DNA of 64,000 bases, taken from contig DVNI01000134.1 in the NCBI GenBank assembly GCA_018714505.1, forward strand, positions 1 through 64,000, read 5' to 3'. This document shows, in pieces, positions 51,627 to 60,148 of the stretch. Source of the DNA: Candidatus Avacidaminococcus intestinavium (GTDB taxonomy: Bacteria > Bacillota > Negativicutes > Acidaminococcales > Acidaminococcaceae). The notes below the pieces were generated by a model. The model had not been told where the DNA came from and made no database searches. It saw nothing but the letters and a program-made list of their open reading frames with translations. Both the position numbers and the translations under genes were made by a program. How positions within the stretch are numbered: the stretch's first letter is position 1; each line of letters opens with the position of its first letter.

Positions 51627-53126
51627 TCATTTTAAATAATATTGCACCCACATCGCCACTTCTGCTAAAGAAGGGTGCGGCGTCATTGTTTCACTAATAC
51701 TTTGTACCTTATGCGGATCAAGGTAACGGGTAATCTCTTGCTTTCTTAATTCTTTTACCGGTTCAGAAGCAATTTCTTCATTAATAGGCTTTAACTGAAC
51801 TTCCCCTGCATTCATTAAATTAATAAATGGCTGTAATAAAAGCGCTGCCTCATGTCCAATTATATGCACGCCTAATAAGTTATCCGTAGCTTCATCAACG
51901 ATTAATTTAATAAAACCATCACTTTGCTTGGTTAATCCTAAGGCGTAACCTTTCGCTGTATTACTATAAAACTGTTTACCAATCTTTATGTTGTAACCCT
52001 GTTGTTGAGCTTCTTTTTCGGTCATACCAACTTGCGCAATTTGTGGATAAGTAAAAGTAACCGCCGGTACCAGATCATAACGAGCCCAACGCCATGCACG
52101 TGGTTCCTGCGCCTCAAACAAGTTATGTGCCAAAATTTCCGCTTCATAATTGGCTTTATGCCTAAAAGCCGCTTTACCATTGACGTCACCAATGGCATAA
52201 ACACCAGCAACATTAGTTTCTAAAAACTCGTTGGTTTTAATCCACCCTCCATGTTCTAACGCTAGGCCTCCCTGCGCTGCTTGCAAACGTTCTGTAACTG
52301 GTTCAATGCCAGAGGCAAACATAATTTCTTCAGCGATTATTATCGTTGTTTGCCCCGTAGAACGATTTGCAAACACCAATTTTTTCTGTCCTTGTTCTTT
52401 ACTCATTTCTACTAAATCCGCGTTCAAATGCACATTTATTCCCATTTTAGTCATATCCGCTAAAATCTGTGCGGAAACCTCTTCATCTGCTTTAGGCAAA
52501 AGACGAACATTATGTTGAACTAAAGTCACCTTAGTCCCAGCAGCACTAAAGATATGAGCAAACTCACAACCAATTGGACCACCACCAATAATAATTAAGC
52601 TTTCAAAAGGTTGCTTTGGATATTTTTCACCAAATAAACTCTCCGAGCTTAAATAGCCAGTTTCATCACGTCCACTTACCTGCGGTAATTTAGTTTGAGC
52701 ACCAATATCAACAACTATTTTTTCAGCGGTTATTTCTGCGGTGTAGCCCTCCGTTTGACGAATCTTTAAAGTTTTTTCTGCAACAAAAAAAGCTTCTCCC
52801 CGATAAATATCCAGATTCGAGAACGTTTGATAGTATGTTTCCACTTCCTTACTTTCATTAATCTTTTCCCATACTCTACGACTAATTACGGGCCAATCCA
52901 TCGTCGCTTTGCCCACTATAACACCAATAGCAGGTAATTCTTCAATCTGGCGCAAATAATCAGCCGCCGTTACTAAAACCTTAGTTGGAATGCAACCTCT
53001 GTTCAAACAAGTGCCACCGAAACGACCTTTTTCGATTACTGCACACTTTAGACCCTTAGCTAAAGCAGCGTCCAATACAATATTTCCTGCGCCGGTACCA
53101 ATTACAATCAGATCATATGTTTTCAC
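51627..53126 (-). CDS. Class I pyridine nucleotide-disulfide oxidoreductase
   Basis: FAD-containing enzyme of 499 aa. It has FAD motif GTGAGNIVLDAALAKG, redox pair GGTCLNRGCIPTK (CxxxxC), NAD(P) motif GGGPIGCEFAHIFSAAG, second FAD contact YAIGDVNGKA, and the C-terminal His-Glu dyad in HPSLAEVAMW. It is related to dihydrolipoyl dehydrogenase and mycothione reductase, and is clearly different from the gcv-linked Lpd. The N-terminal GTGAGNIV resembles the mycothione reductase-like group. The substrate is unknown. The start is GTG after AAGGTGG. Confidence 0.88.
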   Translation of the reverse strand: MKTYDLIVIGTGAGNIVLDAALAKGLKCAVIEKGRFGGTCLNRGCIPTKVLVTAADYLRQIEELPAIGVIVGKATMDWPVISRRVWEKINESKEVETYYQTFSNLDIYRGEAFFVAEKTLKIRQTEGYTAEITAEKIVVDIGAQTKLPQVSGRDETGYLSSESLFGEKYPKQPFESLIIIGGGPIGCEFAHIFSAAGTKVTLVQHNVRLLPKADEEVSAQILADMTKMGINVHLNADLVEMSKEQGQKKLVFANRSTGQTTIIIAEEIMFASGIEPVTERLQAAQGGLALEHGGWIKTNEFLETNVAGVYAIGDVNGKAAFRHKANYEAEILAHNLFEAQEPRAWRWARYDLVPAVTFTYPQIAQVGMTEKEAQQQGYNIKIGKQFYSNTAKGYALGLTKQSDGFIKLIVDEATDNLLGVHIIGHEAALLLQPFINLMNAGEVQLKPINEEIASEPVKELRKQEITRYLDPHKVQSISETMTPHPSLAEVAMWVQYYLK

Positions 53127-53285
53127 TTATCATTCCACCTTTTATATCACTATTTACTACTTATGATTCGACAAATACGCTTTTCCTCCTGCTAATATCT
53201 TCTGAAGGCTTGCCTTTCAAGCGGTTTTATGTTAATTTAATACAGGTGTTTCAAACCAAATTTATTTTTATTACGAGGTTTTTTA

Positions 53286-53897
53286 ATGTACAAATATCTT
53301 TTGCATAAAATAATACTACCTTTTTTCTTTGCATCTTTACTTATTGCACTTGTTTTATCGGCAATTTTTATTGATATTTTTATCTTTCATAATCCCATTA
53401 ATGAGATTTCTCTTACAGAATCATTACAAGAGTTGTTTTTATTAATCATTAGCCTGACTTTCTTTAGCTTAGCTCGACAATATAAAAACTACCGAGCGGG
53501 TTTATTTTTGATTTCTGCGTTCTTTGGCTCTCTCTTCCTACGCGAATTAGATTTCTTATTTGATCCCCTGCCTTATATCTCTTGGTTTACTTTTGTTTTA
53601 CCTCTTGTTTTGATTGCCCTTTTTTATGCGCTACGCAATCAAGAAAACTGTTTAAACGGCCTCCAGCACTTTACCAAGGACTCCAGTTTTCCTCTTATGT
53701 TCTGTGGCCTTTTAACTGTCCTCGTCTTTTCCCGCATTATTGGCATGAATATCATTTGGCAAAATGTACTTCAACAAGATTATGCCCGTGTCGTAAAAAA
53801 CGTTATAGAAGAAGGCAGTGAACTTTTTGGTTATACACTCACTCTCCTTGCTACATTTAAGTATAAATATAAATTAACTGGCAAACTGTTTTTTTAA
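53286..53897 (+). CDS. Unrecognised 203-aa integral membrane protein
   Basis: The protein has about six hydrophobic helices and conserved-looking acidic residues placed near helix ends: NEISLTESLQELFLL, LFLRELDFLFD, and NVIEEGSELFGYTLTLLA near the C-terminus. No family was recognised with confidence. GAGG precedes the ATG. Monocistronic, ending at a strong bidirectional terminator. The REL-D and EEGSELFGY motifs could mark ligand or ion sites; that is speculation. Confidence 0.75.
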   Translation: MYKYLLHKIILPFFFASLLIALVLSAIFIDIFIFHNPINEISLTESLQELFLLIISLTFFSLARQYKNYRAGLFLISAFFGSLFLRELDFLFDPLPYISWFTFVLPLVLIALFYALRNQENCLNGLQHFTKDSSFPLMFCGLLTVLVFSRIIGMNIIWQNVLQQDYARVVKNVIEEGSELFGYTLTLLATFKYKYKLTGKLFF

Positions 53898-53929
53898 TTA
53901 CACTATAAAAAATGCTCACGATATAAAGA

Positions 53930-53983
53930 GGAGCGAGAAAGTGGTAGCGGTCTTAACAAAGACAACTACCACTTTCTCGCTCC
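53930..53983. terminator. Bidirectional terminator, 18-bp stem
   Basis: GGAGCGAGAAAGTGGTAG and CTACCACTTTCTCGCTCC are perfect complements. The 18-base loop contains a further TCTT/AAGA pairing. It lies between convergent genes. Confidence 0.85.
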
Positions 53984-53991
53984 TTTACTAT

Positions 53992-55512
53992 TTACCTGTT
54001 TTTAAGCATAGATGATAATAAAAGAATAACTTTTGTAAAAGCTTTTTCTTCACTTTCCATTTTTAAGTCAATACCATGTCGCTCTGCGATCTCTTTGGCA
54101 ATAGAAAGTCCAAGCCCCGTTCCGCTTTTGTTGGTTTCCGTTCTCGCTTTATAAAAGCGTTCAAAAATATGAGGTAAATCCTTTGGTTTAATCCCACAAC
54201 CATAATCAGTAATAGTTAACCGTCCCTCGTTTAAATGAACTTGTATTGCTTTTTCGGCAGGTGAAAATTTAATAGCATTATCCATAAAAATCATGAGCAT
54301 CTGCCTTAAACGTCCATAGTCACCATCCATAGGATATAGTTCTTGATCCGACTCAAAATGAATATCAACATTCTTTTTTTGTCCAATATGATAGCTACTA
54401 CGCACTACATCTTTTACCACTTCATAAAAATTAAGTGGACTTTTTTCAATTTGAAAATTATTATTCTGCAATCTAGACAAATCTAATAAATCATTAATTA
54501 ATCTTTGTAAAAAAATACTCTCAGCTAACATTTGGCGATGATACTCCGCAATATCAGTTTTAGACGTTACTACTCTATCACAAATAGCATCCAAAGAACC
54601 ACGAATCACGGTTACTGGTGTTCTTAGTTCATGGGAAATATTCGCAATAAAATCTTTTCTTAATTGATCTAGCTTGGCGCTTTCTTGACTGGCAAGTTCT
54701 AAACGTTCTCCCAAAATATCAAGAGCATTACCTAAGTCACCAATTTCATCATCTTGTTTAACACCACTGCGCACGGAATAATCACCCTCAGCCATTTTTT
54801 CCGCTGTTTTTTTCATCAAATTAAGTGGTTTCGTAAATTTCCAAGAGAAAAACAAACTAAAGAAAAAGCCTAATAATAAAGCGATGGAACCACTTACTAA
54901 AAGAATTTTCATCCCTTGACTTGTGGCCTCGTCTAACCCTGACAAAGGTGAATGCACTAACACAACTCCAGTTATTGTTCCATTTTTACTTTTAATAGGC
55001 ACACCTACTGAAAGTGTTGGCATCTCTAAAAGTGGACTAAACCCTTGACTAAAAACTGTCTTACCATCAAACGCTTCTGCGACAACACTATTGGCATCCT
55101 CTGGCAAATCTTTATAAGTTATTTCTCTTCGTATGGGCGTTCCCGCAGGTAAATCTCTTCGCTCTAATGTTTTATCACTATTAATGACCCACACATCATC
55201 GGCCGCTGAAGTACTTAAAAAGTACAATAACGAGCCATAAGTAGCAAAAGGCCCCGGATGCTGCTGTTCCGGTGTAAGCGGTGACGTATCATGTCGCAAA
55301 TTAGCACGTCGTTCTTGCCAATTCGCTAGTTGCTCACGCGTCTCACTCATAATTTGTGCAATCTTAGTAGCCCGTTGCTCTAATTCCATCCGTTTTAAAT
55401 CTTCTGCATGTTGCCTAAATAAAATACGAAAACTACTACCAACGACCAAAGAGAAAATAAGTAGCGCAGCAGCAAAATAAATCGTTAGTTTAAGTGCTAT
55501 TTTATTCCTCAT
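53992..55512 (-). CDS. Sensor histidine kinase
   Basis: Membrane histidine kinase of 506 aa, partner of the regulator encoded just upstream. Order: helix (IALKLTIYFAAALLIFSLVVG), an extracytoplasmic region of about 170 residues with a PAS/Cache-like end (GVPIKSKNGTITGVVLVHSPL), a second helix, HAMP, HisKA with His in FIANISHELRTPVTVIRG, and HATPase with N box MDNAIKFSP and G boxes DYGCGIKP and GTGLGLSIA. The start is the ATG overlapping the regulator stop by 11 bases, preceded by GAGGA. The stimulus is unknown; the divergent secreted protein is a candidate target. Confidence 0.93.
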   Translation of the reverse strand: MRNKIALKLTIYFAAALLIFSLVVGSSFRILFRQHAEDLKRMELEQRATKIAQIMSETREQLANWQERRANLRHDTSPLTPEQQHPGPFATYGSLLYFLSTSAADDVWVINSDKTLERRDLPAGTPIRREITYKDLPEDANSVVAEAFDGKTVFSQGFSPLLEMPTLSVGVPIKSKNGTITGVVLVHSPLSGLDEATSQGMKILLVSGSIALLLGFFFSLFFSWKFTKPLNLMKKTAEKMAEGDYSVRSGVKQDDEIGDLGNALDILGERLELASQESAKLDQLRKDFIANISHELRTPVTVIRGSLDAICDRVVTSKTDIAEYHRQMLAESIFLQRLINDLLDLSRLQNNNFQIEKSPLNFYEVVKDVVRSSYHIGQKKNVDIHFESDQELYPMDGDYGRLRQMLMIFMDNAIKFSPAEKAIQVHLNEGRLTITDYGCGIKPKDLPHIFERFYKARTETNKSGTGLGLSIAKEIAERHGIDLKMESEEKAFTKVILLLSSMLKNR

Positions 55513-56200
55513 CAGCCATTTCCTCAAAACGATATCCCACACCCCAGATTGTTTTTATATCCCAATTTTCATGGGATACCGCTTCTAACTTCGCTCTTAA
55601 GCGTTTAATATGTGAATCAACCGTCCTGCTATCACCATAATAATCATATCCCCAAATACTATCTAAAAGGTTTTCTCTCGTAAAGACTTTGTTTTTGTTC
55701 TTCGCCAATGTCCATAATAATTCGACTTCTTTTTTAGTTAAATTAATTTTTTCATCATTGACTAAAACGGTATATTCATCAAGATCAACAGATAAATTAT
55801 CAATAACAAAACTGTTTTTTGCCTGCTGCTCTATTTTTAATCTACGTAAAATTGCTCTGACTCTAGCCATTACTTCTCCTGAGGAAAAAGGCTTTACAAT
55901 ATAATCATCAGCACCAATATCTAAGCCCATAATTTTTTCAAAATCCTCGCCTCGTGCCGTTATCATTATAATGGGTACCATAGAAGTTCTACGAATTTCT
56001 CTACATACTTCAAAACCATCTTTTTTAGGCATCATTACATCTAACAAAATTATTTGAATTTCAGCTGCATATTTATGAAATTTCGCTAAAGTATCTTCAC
56101 CGTCCAACGCAATAATAGTTTCAAATCCCGCTTTTTGCGCGTAATTAGACAAAATAGAAGTAATTTGTTCATTATCATCTGCAATCAATATCTTAGCCAC
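55502..56200 (-). CDS. OmpR-family response regulator
   Basis: Response regulator of 232 aa. The receiver has ADDNEQ, phospho-acceptor Asp in IILLDVMMPKKDG, Thr in MITARGED and Lys in DDYIVKPFSSG. The OmpR/PhoB winged helix follows (INLTKKEVELLWTLAKNKNKVFTRENLLDSIWGYDYYGDSRTVDSHIKRLRAKLE). The start is GTG with AAAGG upstream. Co-translated with the kinase. The divergent gene at 56401 is its nearest possible target. Confidence 0.94.
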   Translation of the reverse strand: MAKILIADDNEQITSILSNYAQKAGFETIIALDGEDTLAKFHKYAAEIQIILLDVMMPKKDGFEVCREIRRTSMVPIIMITARGEDFEKIMGLDIGADDYIVKPFSSGEVMARVRAILRRLKIEQQAKNSFVIDNLSVDLDEYTVLVNDEKINLTKKEVELLWTLAKNKNKVFTRENLLDSIWGYDYYGDSRTVDSHIKRLRAKLEAVSHENWDIKTIWGVGYRFEEMADEE

Positions 56201-56400
56201 GATTATCGCCGCCTTTCATCTTTATAATATAATTATACCTAGTTTTATGTTTTTTTGATGACTAATCTTTTAAAAATGCCCAAAAATTAGTACAGAAAAA
56301 ACATTTTTCTGCCATAAAATATCTCTAAACTTTAAACAACCCCAACAAATAAGTTTTTAAACAAAACTGTTTTTAAACGATTTACAAAGGAGATATTAAT

Positions 56401-57159
56401 ATGCAAAAATTAAGAATTTCATTACTCACAGGAACTTTAGTGGCCGCTTTAAGTACGTCTGTTGTTTTCGCTGGCCCGCAACAACAACAGCAAGATCCTA
56501 TTGTACAAAAAGATGGTTACACAACAAATATCAACACTGAAAACACTAAAAATAATATTAAAGAAAATACGCAAAACCAATTACCATCACCTCATGCGAT
56601 TGAGACAAAGATTCTAGCAGAATTAACCAACCGTGATGAGAAAGACATTCAAAAACAAGCACTAGAAAAAGGGCAAACGCTAAATGAAATTGCACAAGAA
56701 GCGGGTGTTTATGAACAATTCATAACACAAAAATATGAACTAGCAAAAGCTAACTTAGACCAAGCCGTTGCAAATGGCAAAATCACGCAAGAGCAAGCTG
56801 AGCAAATCTTAAATAATATCAAAGATGGTAAAGAAAATCCTACTCAGAATATAGATCCACGCTTTGCTAGCGCTGAAATGAGACAGCATCAACAATCCGC
56901 ACAGATTTTAGCGCAATTAACAAATCGTACACCACAATCGATTTTAGAAGAAGCTCAAGAAAAACAAATCAGCATTAATGAAATTGCCCAAACAGAAGGT
57001 GTCTATGATCAATTCATAGCACAAAAATATGAACTAGCAAAAGCTACTTTAGACCAAGCCGTTACTGAGGGCAAAATCACGCAAGAACAAGCTGAACAAA
57101 TCTTAAAAGATATCAAAGATGGTAAAGAGCCCATCATCGTTCAAGACGAAAACAAATAA
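56401..57159 (+). CDS. Secreted protein with two DUF2680-like repeats
   Basis: Exported protein of 252 aa. The signal peptide (KLRISLLTGTLVAALSTSVVFAG) is followed by a Gln/Asn-rich linker and two homologous repeats (about residues 66-143 and 160-245). Each repeat has AELTNR/AQLTNR, then LNEIAQ/INEIAQ, then QKYELAKAxLDQAVxxGKITQEQAEQIL. The last segment resembles the DUF2680 pattern. It is hydrophilic and helical with no Cys, so it is probably periplasmic or cell-surface. AAAGGAGATATTAAT precedes the ATG. Divergent from a two-component system; perhaps an envelope stress protein, which is inference. Confidence 0.8.
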   Translation: MQKLRISLLTGTLVAALSTSVVFAGPQQQQQDPIVQKDGYTTNINTENTKNNIKENTQNQLPSPHAIETKILAELTNRDEKDIQKQALEKGQTLNEIAQEAGVYEQFITQKYELAKANLDQAVANGKITQEQAEQILNNIKDGKENPTQNIDPRFASAEMRQHQQSAQILAQLTNRTPQSILEEAQEKQISINEIAQTEGVYDQFIAQKYELAKATLDQAVTEGKITQEQAEQILKDIKDGKEPIIVQDENK

Positions 57160-57186
57160 CTTCTTATAACTACTACTAAAAACAAC

Positions 57187-57218
57187 AAACCCGCATACAG
57201 TATACTGTATGCGGGTTT
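57187..57218. terminator. Palindromic terminator
   Basis: AAACCCGCATACAGTA and TACTGTATGCGGGTTT are perfect 16-base arms without a spacer, followed by T-rich sequence. It closes the secreted-protein gene and faces the tRNA-Lys from the other side. Confidence 0.8.
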
Positions 57219-57230
57219 TATTTATTAAAA

Positions 57231-57306
57231 TGGTGACCCACCCGCGACTCGAACGCGGGACACCCTGATTAAAAGTCAGGTGCTCTACCAACTGAGCTAG
57301 TGGATC
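57231..57306 (-). tRNA. tRNA-Lys (anticodon TTT)
   Basis: On the minus strand: acceptor GATCCAC/GTGGGTC (one T-G pair), D loop TAGCTCAGTTGGTAGAG, anticodon stem-loop CTGACTTTTAATCAG with anticodon TTT, T arm CGCGTTCGAGTCGCG, discriminator A and an encoded CCA end. Confidence 0.96.
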
Positions 57307-57378
57307 TTAAAAAGCAACATTAATAGGATACAAACAATTAAGCAATTTGTCAACTATTTTCTTATATAAAACTGTTTT

Positions 57379-58668
57379 TTATAATAATTCTTTTAATACA
57401 ATTGTTTGTTGACGAGCAGCACCGACAGAAACAATCCCAATTTCTACACCTGTCACACTTTTTAATCTTTCTAAATACTTACGAGCATTAAGTGGTAATT
57501 CAGCGTAAGACCTCGTACCAGTAATATCACTCATCCAACCCTCAAACTCTTCGTAAATAGGCTCAACCTCCGCCAAAACTTTTAGACTAGCAGGAATATG
57601 TTTAATTTCTTCGCCCTTATATTTGTAACCAACACACATTTTTATCTTCGGCAAATTATCTAAGATATCTAATCTAGTAATTGCTAAATAATCAATACTA
57701 TTTAAGCTGGCTGCTGTTTTAACCATCACCGCATCTAACCAGCCACAGCGCCGAGCACGTCCAGTTACCGTGCCATATTCGTGTCCTGTTTCTCTTAAAT
57801 GATGACCCGGGCCATCTATATCCTGCAATTCTGTAACAAAAGGTCCTTCACCAACTCTAGTCGTATAGGCTTTTACTACCCCCACAACATGGTCAATGTC
57901 CCGTGGTCCAATACCGCTACCAGTTGCTGCATTACCCGCTGTCGGGTTTGAACTAGTAACGTACGGATAGGTACCATGATCAATATCAAGAAAAGTTGCT
58001 TGCGCACCTTCAAACAAAACCGACTTACCGCTCTGAAAAACTTCAGCCAAAGCCGCACCAGTATCAGTAACATAAGGACGTAATTCTTCAGCATAAGCTA
58101 AGTATTCTTGAAGCACCTCTTCATAAGTCAATGGTTCTACACCATAAATTTTAGTAAATAATTCATTTTTAGCATCTATTTGAATACGTAGTTTTTGAGC
58201 AAAAGTTTCTGCATCCATTAAATCACACATTCTAATACCTGTGCGTGCTGCTTTATCCATATAACAAGGACCAATTCCGCCCTTTGTTGTACCAATTTTT
58301 GCACTGCCTAACGCTGCCTCTTGCAATTCATCAAGACGCGCATGATAAGGCAAGACAACATGAGCACGATCAGATATTAGAATGCGACTGATATCTACTC
58401 CTTGCGCTTTAATATCATGTATTTCCTTTAATACAACCCCAGGATTAATTACTACACCATTTCCCAAAAAGCAAGTTTTGCCATGATACAAAATACCTGA
58501 AGGCAATAATCTCAGCTTGTAGGCTACGTTATCAACAACAACAGTATGTCCAGCGTTCGAGCCACCCGAATAACGAACTACTGCATCAGCTTTCTGTGCA
58601 AGATAATCAACAATCTTACCTTTACCTTCATCGCCCCACTGAGACCCTATCACTACTACTGATGGCAT
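57379..58668 (-). CDS. purA: Adenylosuccinate synthetase
   Basis: Purine biosynthesis enzyme of 429 aa that converts IMP and aspartate to adenylosuccinate with GTP. Motifs are GSQWGDEGKGKIVDYL at the N-terminus, GGSNAGHT, GTTKGGIGPCYMDKAAR, FEGAQATFLDIDHGTYPYVTSSN and GRARRCGWLDAVM. It follows purB by 14 bases on the same strand, so the two IMP-to-AMP steps share a transcript. Confidence 0.98.
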   Translation of the reverse strand: MPSVVVIGSQWGDEGKGKIVDYLAQKADAVVRYSGGSNAGHTVVVDNVAYKLRLLPSGILYHGKTCFLGNGVVINPGVVLKEIHDIKAQGVDISRILISDRAHVVLPYHARLDELQEAALGSAKIGTTKGGIGPCYMDKAARTGIRMCDLMDAETFAQKLRIQIDAKNELFTKIYGVEPLTYEEVLQEYLAYAEELRPYVTDTGAALAEVFQSGKSVLFEGAQATFLDIDHGTYPYVTSSNPTAGNAATGSGIGPRDIDHVVGVVKAYTTRVGEGPFVTELQDIDGPGHHLRETGHEYGTVTGRARRCGWLDAVMVKTAASLNSIDYLAITRLDILDNLPKIKMCVGYKYKGEEIKHIPASLKVLAEVEPIYEEFEGWMSDITGTRSYAELPLNARKYLERLKSVTGVEIGIVSVGAARQQTIVLKELL

Positions 58669-58682
58669 AGAAAATCCTCTCC

Positions 58683-59975
58683 TTAAAGACCAAATCTGGC
58701 CATTATTAAATCTATATTTTTAAGCATAGGCTGTGGATCAAAACAAGCATCTATTTCTTCTGGCGTTAAATGTGCTTTAATATCTTCATCCTGATGCACA
58801 TTAGTTTTGAAGTCTGCACCCTCTAACCACCGTGCCATAGCATTACGTTGCACCCATTTATACGCATCTTCGCGTAATACACCTTTACCAACAAGAGCCG
58901 TAAGCAAGTTTTGACTAAAAATTAAACCACCAGTTTTATTCATATTAGCTAGCATTGTCTCTGGGTATACTAATAATTTATCAATAATATTAGTAAATTT
59001 ACGCAACATATGATCCAGCGCAATTGTACTATCAGGTAAAATAACACGTTCTACCGAAGAATGTGAGATATCTCGTTCATGCCAAAGCGCCACATTTTCC
59101 ATTGCTGCAACTGCATTACCACGTAGAAGTCTAGCCAGTCCCGAAACTTTTTCACAAGTAATCGGGTTCCGTTTATGAGGCATCGCCGAAGAACCTTTTT
59201 GTCCTGGAGCAAAATATTCTTCTACTTCACGAATATCCGTACGTTGCAAATTACGAATCTCTGTCGCCATTTTATCTAATGAACAACCAATAATAGCTAA
59301 AGTACATAAGAAACTCGCATGACGATCACGCTGAATAACTTGCGTTGCTAATTTAGCCGCTTTAATCTCTAGTTTGGCACATACATATTCTTCAACGAAG
59401 GGATCAATGTTAGAATATGTACCCACTGCACCCGAAAGCTTGCCCACAGCAACTGTTTCACGTGCAGCCTTGAGTCTTTCTATATTACGTTCTGTTTCGT
59501 CCATCCATAGGGCAAATTTAAGCCCGAGCGTCATAGGCTCAGCATGAATACCATGAGTTCTACCAATCATCACTGTATGTTTATGTTCTGCTGCACGGCG
59601 GCGCAATACTGCACGAAAGTTTTCCAACAAATTTAAAAGCAAATCAGCAGCCTGTTTCATCATAACGCCAAGTGCGGTATCTTTTACATCACTAGACGTC
59701 AATCCTTTATGAATATACTTTGATGCTTCACCTACATGTTCACCAACATTGGTAACAAAAGAAATAATATCATGATTAGTTACAGCCTCAATTTCATGAA
59801 TACGTTCTAAGCAAAAATCGGACTTTTCTTGAATATCTTTTAACGCTCCATCCGGTACAATACCCAGCTTATTCATGGCTTCACAAGCTAGAATTTCTAC
59901 CTGTAACATAGTACGAAATTCATTCTCTTCTGTCCAAATTTTGCCCATTTCAGGACTAGTATAACGTTCAATCAC
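58683..59975 (-). CDS. purB: Adenylosuccinate lyase
   Basis: Fumarase/aspartase-superfamily enzyme of 430 aa. It cleaves adenylosuccinate to AMP and fumarate, and also SAICAR to AICAR. Conserved regions are VTNHDIISFVTNVGEHVG, KGLTSSDVKDTALG, GRTHGIHAEPMTLGLKFALW and the signature GQKGSSAMPHKRNPITCE containing the catalytic Ser. GGGGGAAC precedes the ATG. About 170 A/T-rich bases separate it from dnaB, with no further feature seen. Confidence 0.98.
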   Translation of the reverse strand: MIERYTSPEMGKIWTEENEFRTMLQVEILACEAMNKLGIVPDGALKDIQEKSDFCLERIHEIEAVTNHDIISFVTNVGEHVGEASKYIHKGLTSSDVKDTALGVMMKQAADLLLNLLENFRAVLRRRAAEHKHTVMIGRTHGIHAEPMTLGLKFALWMDETERNIERLKAARETVAVGKLSGAVGTYSNIDPFVEEYVCAKLEIKAAKLATQVIQRDRHASFLCTLAIIGCSLDKMATEIRNLQRTDIREVEEYFAPGQKGSSAMPHKRNPITCEKVSGLARLLRGNAVAAMENVALWHERDISHSSVERVILPDSTIALDHMLRKFTNIIDKLLVYPETMLANMNKTGGLIFSQNLLTALVGKGVLREDAYKWVQRNAMARWLEGADFKTNVHQDEDIKAHLTPEEIDACFDPQPMLKNIDLIMARFGL

Positions 59976-60148
59976 TGTTGTTCCCCCTAAAATATCTCAT
60001 CTACCAAAAGATAAAAACCGCAAACTGTTCACCTAAACCTCTCAGATCGCGAACGGCGCCAAAGATATTTTAGCATTTTACTAGTTTTCACGCAACTATT
60101 TCGAACGATTTTTGTTTTTATCATCGGAACATTCACGATTGTTGTTTT

